A stretch of DNA of 64,000 bases, taken from the NCBI RefSeq assembly GCF_014287705.1, contig NZ_JACOOY010000010.1, forward strand, positions 1 to 64,000, given 5' to 3'. Below the pieces are notes generated by a model, which searched no databases, was not told the DNA's origin, and saw only the letters and a program-made list of their open reading frames with translations. Numbering within the stretch: the first letter of the stretch is position 1; each line of letters starts with the position of its first letter. Of this stretch, positions 16,517 to 25,600 are shown one piece after another. The translations under genes were made by a program, and so were the position numbers. This DNA comes from Dorea_D hominis (lineage in GTDB: Bacteria > Bacillota > Clostridia > Lachnospirales > Lachnospiraceae).

Positions 16517-19500
16517 CTATTCGTTATCTGCATCATATGCATAGTCATCAGTTTCATTAAAATCGATTGAGAAGTCATCCTCTTCCGGCTCTTCTTCTAC
16601 ATCAACGAGTTCTTCTCCCTGGAATTCCTGTTCGGTATATCCATGTTTACCGAAGTCATCGTCCTGTCCGTATCTTCTGTCTCCTTCAATCAATGAGCGG
16701 AAATCTGTATTACCCATCTCTGAGGTTTCCATGATCTCAACTTCTGTATTGTCATCGCGCAGTACACGCACATCCAGTCCGAGAGACTGTAACTCTTTGA
16801 GCAATACTTTGAAGGATTCCGGAATACCTGGCTCAGGGATGTTCTCACCTTTGATGATCGCTTCGTATGTCTTCACACGACCGATAACATCATCGGATTT
16901 GACTGTCAGGATCTCCTGCAGAGTATAAGATGCACCATAAGCTTCCAGTGCCCAAACCTCCATCTCTCCGAAACGCTGCCCACCGAACTGTGCCTTACCA
17001 CCTAATGGCTGCTGTGTAACCAGTGAGTAAGGACCCGTTGAACGTGCGTGGATCTTATCATCTACCAGATGATGCAGTTTCAGGTAATGCATGTGTCCGA
17101 TTGTTACCGGGCTGTCGAAGAACTCTCCTGTTCTACCATCACGAAGACGTACTTTACCGTCTCTTGAAAGCGGTACACCCTTCCACAGTTTTCTGTGGTC
17201 TCTGTTCTCATACAGATAATCCAAGACTTCCGGAAGGAGTTCCTGTTCGTGTTTTGCTTTGAACTCTTCCCAGCTTAAGTTGACATAGTCATTAGCCAGA
17301 TCAAGAGTATCCATAATATCATTCTCATTTGCACCGTCAAATACCGGTGTTGCAATGTTAAATCCAAGTGCTTTTGCTGCCAGGGACAAGTGAATCTCCA
17401 ATACCTGTCCGATGTTCATACGTGATGGTACACCCAGTGGGTTCAGTACGATGTCAAGCGGACGTCCGTTTGGCAGGAATGGCATATCTTCTACAGGAAG
17501 TACACGAGAAACGACACCCTTGTTACCATGACGACCAGCCATCTTATCTCCAACGGAGATCTTTCTCTTCTGTGCAATGTAAATACGAACGGACTGATTT
17601 ACACCAGGTGACATCTCGTCACCGTTCTCTCTTGTAAATACTTTCGCATCTACAACAATTCCGTATTCACCATGTGGTACTTTCAGAGATGTATCACGTA
17701 CTTCACGTGCTTTTTCACCGAAGATCGCACGAAGAAGTCTCTCTTCTGCTGTCAGTTCTGTCTCTCCCTTCGGAGTTACTTTTCCGACCAGGATATCACC
17801 GGCACGCACTTCTGCACCAATGCGGATGATTCCTCTGTCATCCAGATCTTTCAGAGCTTCATCTCCAACTCCCGGAATATCTCTTGTGATCTCTTCCGGT
17901 CCGAGTTTTGTATCACGTGCTTCTGCTTCGTATTCTTCAATATGAACGGATGTATATACATCATCCTGTACAAGTCTTTCACTTAAGAGTACCGCATCCT
18001 CGTAGTTATAACCTTCCCAGGTCATAAATCCGATCAATGGGTTCTTACCTAACGCAAGTTCACCGTTTGATGTAGACGGTCCGTCTGCGATAACGTCTCC
18101 GGCTTCTACTCTGTCACCTTTGAAGACAATTGCTCTCTGGTTGTAGCAGTTGCTCTGGTTGCTTCGCTGGAACTTCGTCAGTTTATATTTTCTAAGTTTT
18201 CCGTCATCCTGCTTAATCTGAATCTCTGTGGATGTAGATCTCTCTACGATACCGCCTTCTTCAGCAACAACACATACTCCGGAGTCAACGGCTGTCTTCT
18301 CTTCCATACCGGTTCCGACTACAGGAGCCTCTGTAATAAGAAGCGGTACTGCCTGACGCTGCATGTTGGATCCCATCAGCGCACGGTTCGCATCATCATT
18401 CTCCAGGAAAGGAATCAAGGCTGTAGCTACAGAGAATACCATCTTAGGAGAAACGTCCATGTAATCGAACATCTTTCTCTCATATTCCTGTGTCTCTTCA
18501 CGATAACGACCGGATACATTCTTACGAACAAAATGTCCTTCTGCATCCAGCTGTTCATTCGCCTGTGCTACATGGTAGTTATCTTCTTCATCCGCTGTCA
18601 TATAAACAACTTCGTCTGTTACACGCGGATTTTCCGGATCGGAGTGATCAATCTTACGGTACGGAGCCTCAACGAATCCATACTGATTGATTCTTGCATA
18701 ACTTGCAAGAGAGTTGATCAGACCGATATTCGGACCTTCAGGTGTCTCAATCGGACACATTCTTCCGTAATGGGAGTAATGAACATCTCGAACCTCGAAT
18801 CCGGCACGGTCTCTTGACAGACCACCCGGTCCAAGGGCTGACAGACGTCTCTTATGTGTCAGCTCACCTAACGGGTTGTTCTGATCCATGAACTGTGACA
18901 GCTGAGAAGAACCAAAGAATTCTTTTACTGCTGCTGTTACTGGTTTGATGTTGATCAGGGACTGTGGTGAAATACCTTCCAGATCCTGTGTTGTCATACG
19001 CTCACGTACAACTCTCTCCAGTCTTGAAAGACCGATTCTGTACTGGTTCTGAAGCAACTCACCGACAGCACGGATACGTCTGTTTCCGAGGTGGTCGATA
19101 TCATCATCATTTCCAAGTCCATATTCCAGATGCATATTATAGTTGATAGACGCAAAAATATCTTCTTTTGTGATATGTTTCGGGATCAGATCATGGATGT
19201 CTCTTCTGATCGCGTCTTTTAATTCATCAATGTCTCCTGCTGACTCTTCTAACAGATTAGCCAGTACCGGATAATAAACAAGTTCTGTTACCCCAACCTC
19301 TGCCGGATCAATGTCAACAACAGTCTTAAGATCTACCATCAGGTTCGACAGAACTTTGACTTTTCTGTCCTCTTCCGGCAACTCGATCCATACATATGGA
19401 ACTGCTGCATTCTGGATCTCATCTGCAATCTCTCTTGTAACCTTAGTTCCGGCTTCTGCGATCACTTCTCCGGTCAGAACACTTGCTACGTCCTCTGCAA

Positions 19501-20380
19501 GGATCTGTCCTGAAATACGATTTTTCAGCAGAAGTTTTTTATTAAATTTATAACGTCCGACTTTCGCCAGATCATAACGTCTCGGATCGAAGAACATGCT
19601 TGTGATCAGGCTCTCTGCACTGTCCACTGCAAGCGGCTCGCCCGGGCGGATCTTCTTATATAATTCCAGAAGACCTTCCTGATAATTGGTAGCGGCATCT
19701 TTCTCGAAACTTGCAAGGATCTTCGGCTCTTCACCGAACACTTCCAGGATCTCCGGATTCGTACCAACACCAAGTGCACGAATCAATACTGTGATCGGCA
19801 CCTTTCTGGTTCTGTCTACACGTACATAGAAAACGTCATTGGAGTCTGTCTCATATTCCAGCCATGCACCACGGTTCGGGATAACAGTAGCGGAATACAG
19901 TTTTTTACCAACTTTATCATGTGAAATTGCATAATAAATACCTGGTGAACGAACGAGCTGACTTACGATTACTCGCTCTGCACCATTAATCACAAATGTT
20001 CCGGTTGCAGTCATTAACGGCAGGTCACCCATGAAAATCTCATGCTCGTTAATCTCGTCTGTCTCCTTGTTGTGGAGTCTCACTCTCACTTTCAGCGGTG
20101 CTGCATATGTTGCGTCACGCTCTTTGCACTCATCGATCGTATATTTTACTTCATTCTCGCATAAAGTAAAATCTACAAATTCCAGGCTGAGATGACCGCT
20201 ATAATCGGCGATAGGGGAAATGTCATCAAATACTTCTTTTAATCCTTCATCCAGGAACCACTGATAAGAATCTTTCTGGACTTCGATCAAATTCGGCATC
20301 TGAAGCACTTCTTTTTGTCTGGAATAGCTCATACGTGAACTTTTTCCGCTTTTGATAGGACGAATTCTGTTTTTCTCCAT
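16517..20380 (-). CDS. rpoB: DNA-directed RNA polymerase subunit beta
   Basis: The 1287-residue beta subunit. The rifampicin-binding cluster reads SSQLSQFMDQNNPLGELTHK, then RRLSALGPGG, so the usual resistance positions look wild type. Later conserved blocks include GYNYEDAVLLSERL and MAGRHGNKGVVSRV. The C-terminus has an acidic extension (VDVEEEPEEDDFSIDF). The ATG has GAGGAG about 12 bases upstream, a somewhat long spacing. Its own promoter lies at 20520-20549 with a leader of about 130 bases. The ribosomal protein genes rplJ-rplL, often found just upstream in bacteria, are absent; a secreted-protein gene occupies that place. Confidence 0.99.
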   Translation of the reverse strand: MEKNRIRPIKSGKSSRMSYSRQKEVLQMPNLIEVQKDSYQWFLDEGLKEVFDDISPIADYSGHLSLEFVDFTLCENEVKYTIDECKERDATYAAPLKVRVRLHNKETDEINEHEIFMGDLPLMTATGTFVINGAERVIVSQLVRSPGIYYAISHDKVGKKLYSATVIPNRGAWLEYETDSNDVFYVRVDRTRKVPITVLIRALGVGTNPEILEVFGEEPKILASFEKDAATNYQEGLLELYKKIRPGEPLAVDSAESLITSMFFDPRRYDLAKVGRYKFNKKLLLKNRISGQILAEDVASVLTGEVIAEAGTKVTREIADEIQNAAVPYVWIELPEEDRKVKVLSNLMVDLKTVVDIDPAEVGVTELVYYPVLANLLEESAGDIDELKDAIRRDIHDLIPKHITKEDIFASINYNMHLEYGLGNDDDIDHLGNRRIRAVGELLQNQYRIGLSRLERVVRERMTTQDLEGISPQSLINIKPVTAAVKEFFGSSQLSQFMDQNNPLGELTHKRRLSALGPGGLSRDRAGFEVRDVHYSHYGRMCPIETPEGPNIGLINSLASYARINQYGFVEAPYRKIDHSDPENPRVTDEVVYMTADEEDNYHVAQANEQLDAEGHFVRKNVSGRYREETQEYERKMFDYMDVSPKMVFSVATALIPFLENDDANRALMGSNMQRQAVPLLITEAPVVGTGMEEKTAVDSGVCVVAEEGGIVERSTSTEIQIKQDDGKLRKYKLTKFQRSNQSNCYNQRAIVFKGDRVEAGDVIADGPSTSNGELALGKNPLIGFMTWEGYNYEDAVLLSERLVQDDVYTSVHIEEYEAEARDTKLGPEEITRDIPGVGDEALKDLDDRGIIRIGAEVRAGDILVGKVTPKGETELTAEERLLRAIFGEKAREVRDTSLKVPHGEYGIVVDAKVFTRENGDEMSPGVNQSVRIYIAQKRKISVGDKMAGRHGNKGVVSRVLPVEDMPFLPNGRPLDIVLNPLGVPSRMNIGQVLEIHLSLAAKALGFNIATPVFDGANENDIMDTLDLANDYVNLSWEEFKAKHEQELLPEVLDYLYENRDHRKLWKGVPLSRDGKVRLRDGRTGEFFDSPVTIGHMHYLKLHHLVDDKIHARSTGPYSLVTQQPLGGKAQFGGQRFGEMEVWALEAYGASYTLQEILTVKSDDVIGRVKTYEAIIKGENIPEPGIPESFKVLLKELQSLGLDVRVLRDDNTEVEIMETSEMGNTDFRSLIEGDRRYGQDDDFGKHGYTEQEFQGEELVDVEEEPEEDDFSIDFNETDDYAYDADNE

Positions 20381-20404
20381 ATTGACGTTTCACTCCTCGT
20401 TTAT

Positions 20405-20549
20405 TTTTTGGCGGGCTTTACGAATGCCCTTAAATATTGAAAATTCCGGCAAAAACCTTCGTATTTTACTGGTTTTTGTGCAATATCATGGCATAACTTT
20501 CCACAATAGCGCATTTTTAACTATAGCATAGCGATATTTAGCTTGTCAA
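20405..20549 (-). promoter_or_regulatory. rpoB promoter and structured leader
   Basis: TTGACA (20544-20549), 18 bases, and an extended -10 TGCTATAGT (TATAGT at 20520-20525). The leader has two hairpins: CAAAAACC paired with GGTTTTTG around a 13-base loop, and GGGC/GCCC just before the ribosome site region. They may allow attenuation of RNA polymerase synthesis, which is an inference. Confidence 0.75.
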
Positions 20550-20578
20550 TACCCAATTCAAACTTTTTTTCAAAATAA

Positions 20579-20613
20579 CAGGAGGCATCGTGCTCTCTGC
20601 ACAGTGCCTCCTG
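20579..20613. terminator. Terminator between the DUF4430 protein gene and rpoB
   Basis: The stem CAGGAGGCA (20579-20587) pairs with TGCCTCCTG (20605-20613), with an inner GTGC/GCAC pairing. T-rich DNA lies on both sides. It ends the 20645-22237 transcript ahead of the rpoB promoter. Confidence 0.85.
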
Positions 20614-20644
20614 CTTTTCATTTTATGTCTGTAGTATCTGCAAC

Positions 20645-22237
20645 CTATTTTACGGTCACTTTTTTAACCTTAGACCAGTCAGAATGTAAATTCATCTGCT
20701 CACCATTGTATTTTATTGTCGTATAAGTACGAACTCTTACATAGTAAACTTTTTTAGATTTTAAGTTTTTCACTGTCTTTGTGACAACCGAGTTCTTTGT
20801 GATCTTTTTATTCTTCACAGCTTTTACAAAATTCTTATCTGTAGAATACTGTACCTGATATCCGGTTACTTGTGTCGTCTGTTTGCTCCATTTTACATCA
20901 AATCTCTTCTTTGTGGCTTTTAATGATTTTACTGTTACAGATTTCGGAGCAATCTTGAATGTCTTTGTCTTTGTTCCGTTGTAATCACCCTTGAATGTAA
21001 GAGTTACTTTGTATTTTCCAACGTTCTTGCAGTTACCTGCATATTTTACAGTGTAGCCTTTGATTACTTCGCCTTTTGCGTTCTTAACTGTTACTTGCGG
21101 TTTCTGTACTTTGCCATTGTAAATGTATCTTGTATTGGAAAGTGTAATTGACTTCGGAGTGGCCGCTACTTTTGCATCATCTGCATCTTTAGCATCTTTT
21201 AACTCTTTCAGTGTGGTCTCTGCTTTCTCAAGTACATTTTTATTGCTTACCAGTTCTTTCTGTGCATCTGTCAGTGCATCGTAAGCTGTTCTTGCTTCTT
21301 TGATCGCATCTTCGGATTCCAGTGTTACATCTCCGATCGCACTGATCTTATCGATCACTGCCGTAACTGCTTCCGGCATGGTTACTGTAACTTTGCAGTA
21401 TGCATTGCAGGCACCTCTTGTATTATCGTTATTATAATAACGTCCAGATACTACATAAGTTCCCGGTTTATCAAAAGATACTTTGAATTTACCATCTTTA
21501 TCTACTTCAATATCTTCGCGGTAATCTTCATCTGTAACCTTATCTGCTCCATTCTTTCCGACGAAAATCATTGTATATGCACCATCTTCATTATTACATG
21601 GTCCATACTGTGGTGTGTGCATAGAGCTTGTATAACGATAAGTCAGTTCTACATCAGACCCAACCCCCGTTGTAACGTCGTCTGTCTCAATTGCGCTGTA
21701 AGGTGTGTAATCCTGTCCCGGTCCATATTCTCCAAAGAAACCATATCCAGGATATCCATATCCTGCGCCCCAGTTTCCGGCTGCCTGATAGAATGTATAT
21801 TTGTCTCCGTCTTTTGCTTTATACTTTGCACTTACCGTAGGCGCATCAATACCATTTAAGCACCAGAGCTGATCCATTCCCCATCCAAACATATCTGTGA
21901 TCCATCCGCTGGATCCAATATCTACAGTTGCAAGTTCGTCTGTCATTCCTTTATCTGTTAATGCCTGAAGTAAGATATGAAGCGGTGTGATATAATCCGC
22001 ATCATCCGGTGCATTTTTAATCTTGTAGGATTGGAAAGACGGTACCTCGTCTTTGTTCATTGTTACTTTCGTATACGGAAGAATGGTTCCGTCATCCTGT
22101 TCTGCTCTTACATAGCAGGTAATTGTATTCTTGTCTGATGAATCTGCGTTATCTGCAGCAGATACTGCCATTGGCAGGATAAATGCAAGCATACAGATAC
22201 TGACTATAGCAGTCATTATTTTGTTTTTAAACTTCAT
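20645..22237 (-). CDS. Secreted DUF4430 protein with Ig-like and fibronectin-like tail, cobalamin-riboswitch controlled
   Basis: A 530-residue exported protein. The signal peptide ends near AVSAADN (residue 28). Residues about 37-150 look like a DUF4430/transcobalamin C-terminal-type beta domain, with a long open stretch ending DQLWCLNGIDAP. A Gly/Tyr-rich segment follows (GAGYGYPGYGFFGEYGPG). Residues about 300-350 are helical (YDALTDAQKELVSN). The tail has an Ig-like repeat (IYNGKVQKPQVTVKNAKGEV) and a Lys-rich fibronectin III-like domain that is also found at the end of the giant protein at 22664-27640. There is no LPXTG anchor, so surface retention may rely on the basic tail. A cobalamin riboswitch and terminator lie in its leader; a role in corrinoid binding is inferred. 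Confidence 0.85.
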   Translation of the reverse strand: MKFKNKIMTAIVSICMLAFILPMAVSAADNADSSDKNTITCYVRAEQDDGTILPYTKVTMNKDEVPSFQSYKIKNAPDDADYITPLHILLQALTDKGMTDELATVDIGSSGWITDMFGWGMDQLWCLNGIDAPTVSAKYKAKDGDKYTFYQAAGNWGAGYGYPGYGFFGEYGPGQDYTPYSAIETDDVTTGVGSDVELTYRYTSSMHTPQYGPCNNEDGAYTMIFVGKNGADKVTDEDYREDIEVDKDGKFKVSFDKPGTYVVSGRYYNNDNTRGACNAYCKVTVTMPEAVTAVIDKISAIGDVTLESEDAIKEARTAYDALTDAQKELVSNKNVLEKAETTLKELKDAKDADDAKVAATPKSITLSNTRYIYNGKVQKPQVTVKNAKGEVIKGYTVKYAGNCKNVGKYKVTLTFKGDYNGTKTKTFKIAPKSVTVKSLKATKKRFDVKWSKQTTQVTGYQVQYSTDKNFVKAVKNKKITKNSVVTKTVKNLKSKKVYYVRVRTYTTIKYNGEQMNLHSDWSKVKKVTVK

Positions 22238-22316
22238 AAATCTTATTTCCTCCCTTTTCTCTTTTCTTTATATATAAAACCTCAGATAAATTCTGAGATA
22301 TAAGCACAACAACAAT

Positions 22317-22356
22317 AAAAAACCGGCTCCTGAATCACCCAATTCAAAAGCCGGTT
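22317..22356 (-). terminator. Riboswitch expression-platform terminator
   Basis: The stem AACCGGCT/AGCCGGTT (22349-22356 with 22321-22328) plus inner TGAAT/ATTCA and a T run (22317-22322) on the minus strand. It lies between the cobalamin riboswitch and the start codon. The loop TGGGTG is complementary to CCCAA near the riboswitch end (about 22434-22438), suggesting a competing structure. Confidence 0.85.
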
Positions 22357-22439
22357 ATATGCACACACAAGAAAAACATTTGTTTTTCTTCTTACAGCAT
22401 AACAAATCTTTTATCTAATGTTTCAACTTCGGATTGGGC

Positions 22440-22606
22440 AAAGTCAAGGATGCAGCACTCCGTGTATCTGACTTAGTCTGTGTATTATAATGGTAAAAAT
22501 TTCATATTATAATTTCCAGACTTCACAGTGACCGTCTCGCGAGGCTTCTCACCTCATTCCACTGCCGGGGGATTTCTTTATCAATCATCCCGGACGCACT
22601 GACCTT
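22440..22606 (-). ncRNA. Cobalamin riboswitch (second copy)
   Basis: The minus strand shows the cobalamin riboswitch core: GGAATGAGGTGAGAAGCCTC (the GGTGnnAAnCC element), then ACGGTCACTGTGAAG (the CACTGT element) and a B12-box-like AAGTCAGATACACGGA. A closing stem P1 can form between 22600-22606 and 22440-22446. It is followed by a terminator and the gene for the DUF4430 protein at 20645-22237. It should switch that gene off when cobalamin is abundant. The match is by eye to RF00174; subtype not assigned. Confidence 0.82.
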
Positions 22607-22634
22607 TCTTATTCTCTTTTTTATTCATTTCATA

Positions 22635-22663
22635 ATGATACAATATTTTGTTTCATATTTCTA
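22635..22663 (-). promoter_or_regulatory. Promoter driving the second cobalamin riboswitch
   Basis: TAGAAA (22658-22663), 17 bases, TATCAT (22635-22640) on the minus strand, starting right after the stop codon of the giant secreted protein. It is a weak match but well placed. Confidence 0.45.
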
Positions 22664-25600
22664 CTATTTTGTTTTTACTTTTTTGTAAGATGACCATCCT
22701 GAATACAGCTTTGTTGTCTTTCCGTTTATTTTCACAGTTTTGTATGTGCGTACTTTTCCGTAATACAGCTTCTTAGATTTTAATTTTTTCACTGTTTTCT
22801 GCACTGTTGTATTCTTAGATATCGTTATGGTCTTTACTGATTTTTTAAATTTCTTATCCGTTGTATAAGAAAACTGATAACCGGTTGTCTGGGTTTTCTG
22901 TCTGCTCCATTTTGCTGTAAAGCTTTTCTTTCCGGCTTTCAAAGTTGTGATCTTCGTTCCCTTTGGCACAATCTGAAATATCTTTGTGACCGTGCCTTTG
23001 TAATCACCTTTGAATTTTACAGTCACTTTATAGCTTCCGACATTTTTTCGTCCAGATGCATAGGATACGGTATAGTTACTCGTTGCAACGATCCGCCCTT
23101 TGGCATTTTTCGCCTTCACGGTTGGCTTCTGCACCTTTCCATTATATGTATAACTTGTTTTCGCAAGAGTTACATTTTTTTCCTGTATGACCTCTTTTTC
23201 CGGCTCTACTTCCGGTTCTTTTTTGGAAATATCCAGTGAAACGCTTGTGATCGGCGCTGTGTAATCACACCCTGCCTGTCCGTCTCTGTTCTGATATTTC
23301 ACATATGGGAATGTGATTGTAAGATCCGTATCATCCGGTGTAAGAGATTCTTCTGAGTAGCTGACATATTCTGTCACATCTCTCGTCTTTCCGTTCGTAT
23401 AAGTCGCTATAACCTGCATACCGGATGGGTCGAATTTTTCTCCTTCTTTATAAGATGTCTTCTTCGGCTGCTTTGTCACTTCCAGTTTACTGATCGTCGC
23501 TCCAAGCGCCATCATATGGTTGGAATCATTGCGGAAATATAAAGTTCCGTACTCGTCCACGATCGGGTTGCAGAGTGCATACTGCGCCTGCGCATCAGAC
23601 GGTGTAAAAAGCACAGTTCCTACATCATATGTATTTCCTTTATCAGTTTCCTGCTCCAGATCAGTGGCTTCCGTCTGTCCCGGTTCATCAGAGATCACAC
23701 GGAGTTTCCCCGGTGTGTAATTATCAAAGAAATAGACATACACTTTTCCGGTCTCTTTCTCATATGCTCTTGTCAGAACACCACTCGTCTGCGGATATCC
23801 CTGCGTCGGTACAACATATGCAATCGACATTGTTTTCAGATCCAGCACCGCGATTCCATGTCCGCTGTATGCACCAAACTGTTCTGATCCCGACACGCCT
23901 ACATATGCTCTTCCATTGTAAACCGTCGGTGTTGAGGTACTCATTGTAAGATCGGAGCCTTTGCTGTTCTCCAGCTTGATCCACCGCAGCGAATCTTTGT
24001 CAAACGTTCCGTCCGCATTTACGGAAATACGATAGAAATAACCGGATTTTGATGTGAAATAATAATCACCCGTCGGGTTGTCCCCTTCTGTGTCTTTTAC
24101 AATGTTACATCTGATATCTCCGGTAAACGGCAAGGTCAGATCATCGATCACTTTTCCATTTTTCGGATTCATGGAGAACACATGTGCATATCCGCTCTTG
24201 TAACCACTCTCTCCGTCTTCCGTTCCCTGCAGCAGGAATTTTCCACTCTCATCTGTGTAAGTTCCTGCCCAATAGTAGCCGCCTTTTCCGGTATGTGTCC
24301 AGGTTGCCACTTTCTTTTCATTTGTCTGGGACGGATCTTCGTCTGCTGCCGAAATACATACATAATTCGCTTCTGCTGTCTCTGAATTCCAGAAACCGGT
24401 ATAAATATATCCATTTTTATACGTAATCTGGCAGTTCGGCTGTCCGCCGAGCGGATCTTCATAAACCCACAGCGATTCCATTGTCTTTGCATTAAATGCC
24501 TGGATCGTTCCCTGGCTGAGTCCGACAAAAATCATTCCGTCCGCATAAGTCGGTGGCTGGATTGCAAAGGAAGAAGGTCTTGCAAGCGCACCTCCGCGTT
24601 TCACCAGTTTTCCGGTTATCGTATCCATTTTCAGCAGATTCTTACTGTCATATGTGTACAGATATCCGTCTACAAGAATCGGATGTCCGCAGTAACCGTC
24701 AAAATCATCTTTATTTGCCCAGTAGAGAACGCTGTCTTCTGCTTTGACCGGTGTCTTCTCATCTAAGACTACGTTATTATTCTCATCCCGGAAACTCGGC
24801 CACTGAGAATTCAAATCTTTAATTTCTGTATTTTCCGGCGCTTCTTCCAGTGTGACCGGAACTTTGATATCTTCCTCCACACGGAAATCTGTCACCCTGA
24901 CTGCCTTGTAACCATTTTTTGTAATCGTATAGGAATACGGTGTTCCAGGCAACAGTTCACAGATTCCATTTTCCGTATAAACAGTAGTATGATCCGTCTC
25001 ATTCTGAATGAAAATATTTGCATCTTCCGGATCTACCTGAAATGTCACCTGAACCGGTTCTTTTTTCTTCACACAGATCGTGTATGTATTCTGCACGGTA
25101 TCCAGATTCGCATGCGCAACCTGGATTTTGATCTCCTCATCTTCTCCATTTTCAGAAATTGGGACTTCTATATCCGACAGATCCGAATACATCTTATCGC
25201 CAATGACTGCATAATAGCCGCCATCATACCAGTTTCCATTTTCTTCATTCAGGAAACTTCCGGAAAGGTGTACAGATTTCGTTCCTTTTGCAACATTTAC
25301 CTGATATTCATAAATTTCCCGGTCAAACGCCTCTGCCGTTCCATTTGCATTTACAAATGTAAGATCTCCGGAAGCGTTTGATGCTTTCAATGACTTTAAA
25401 TGCAGAGAACGCCGGATATTCATTTCATAATTCTGGTAATAAGTCACACCGGATATTTCTTTGTAAGTGACGATCGTCACTGTATTTCCATACGCACACG
25501 CTTCGATCACATGCCCCAGCACCGTTGCTCCTTTGCTTGTATTTACTGCTGCAATTCTTGTCTGCTCTGCCTGGGTTCCATCGGATTGTTTTGTCCAGAC

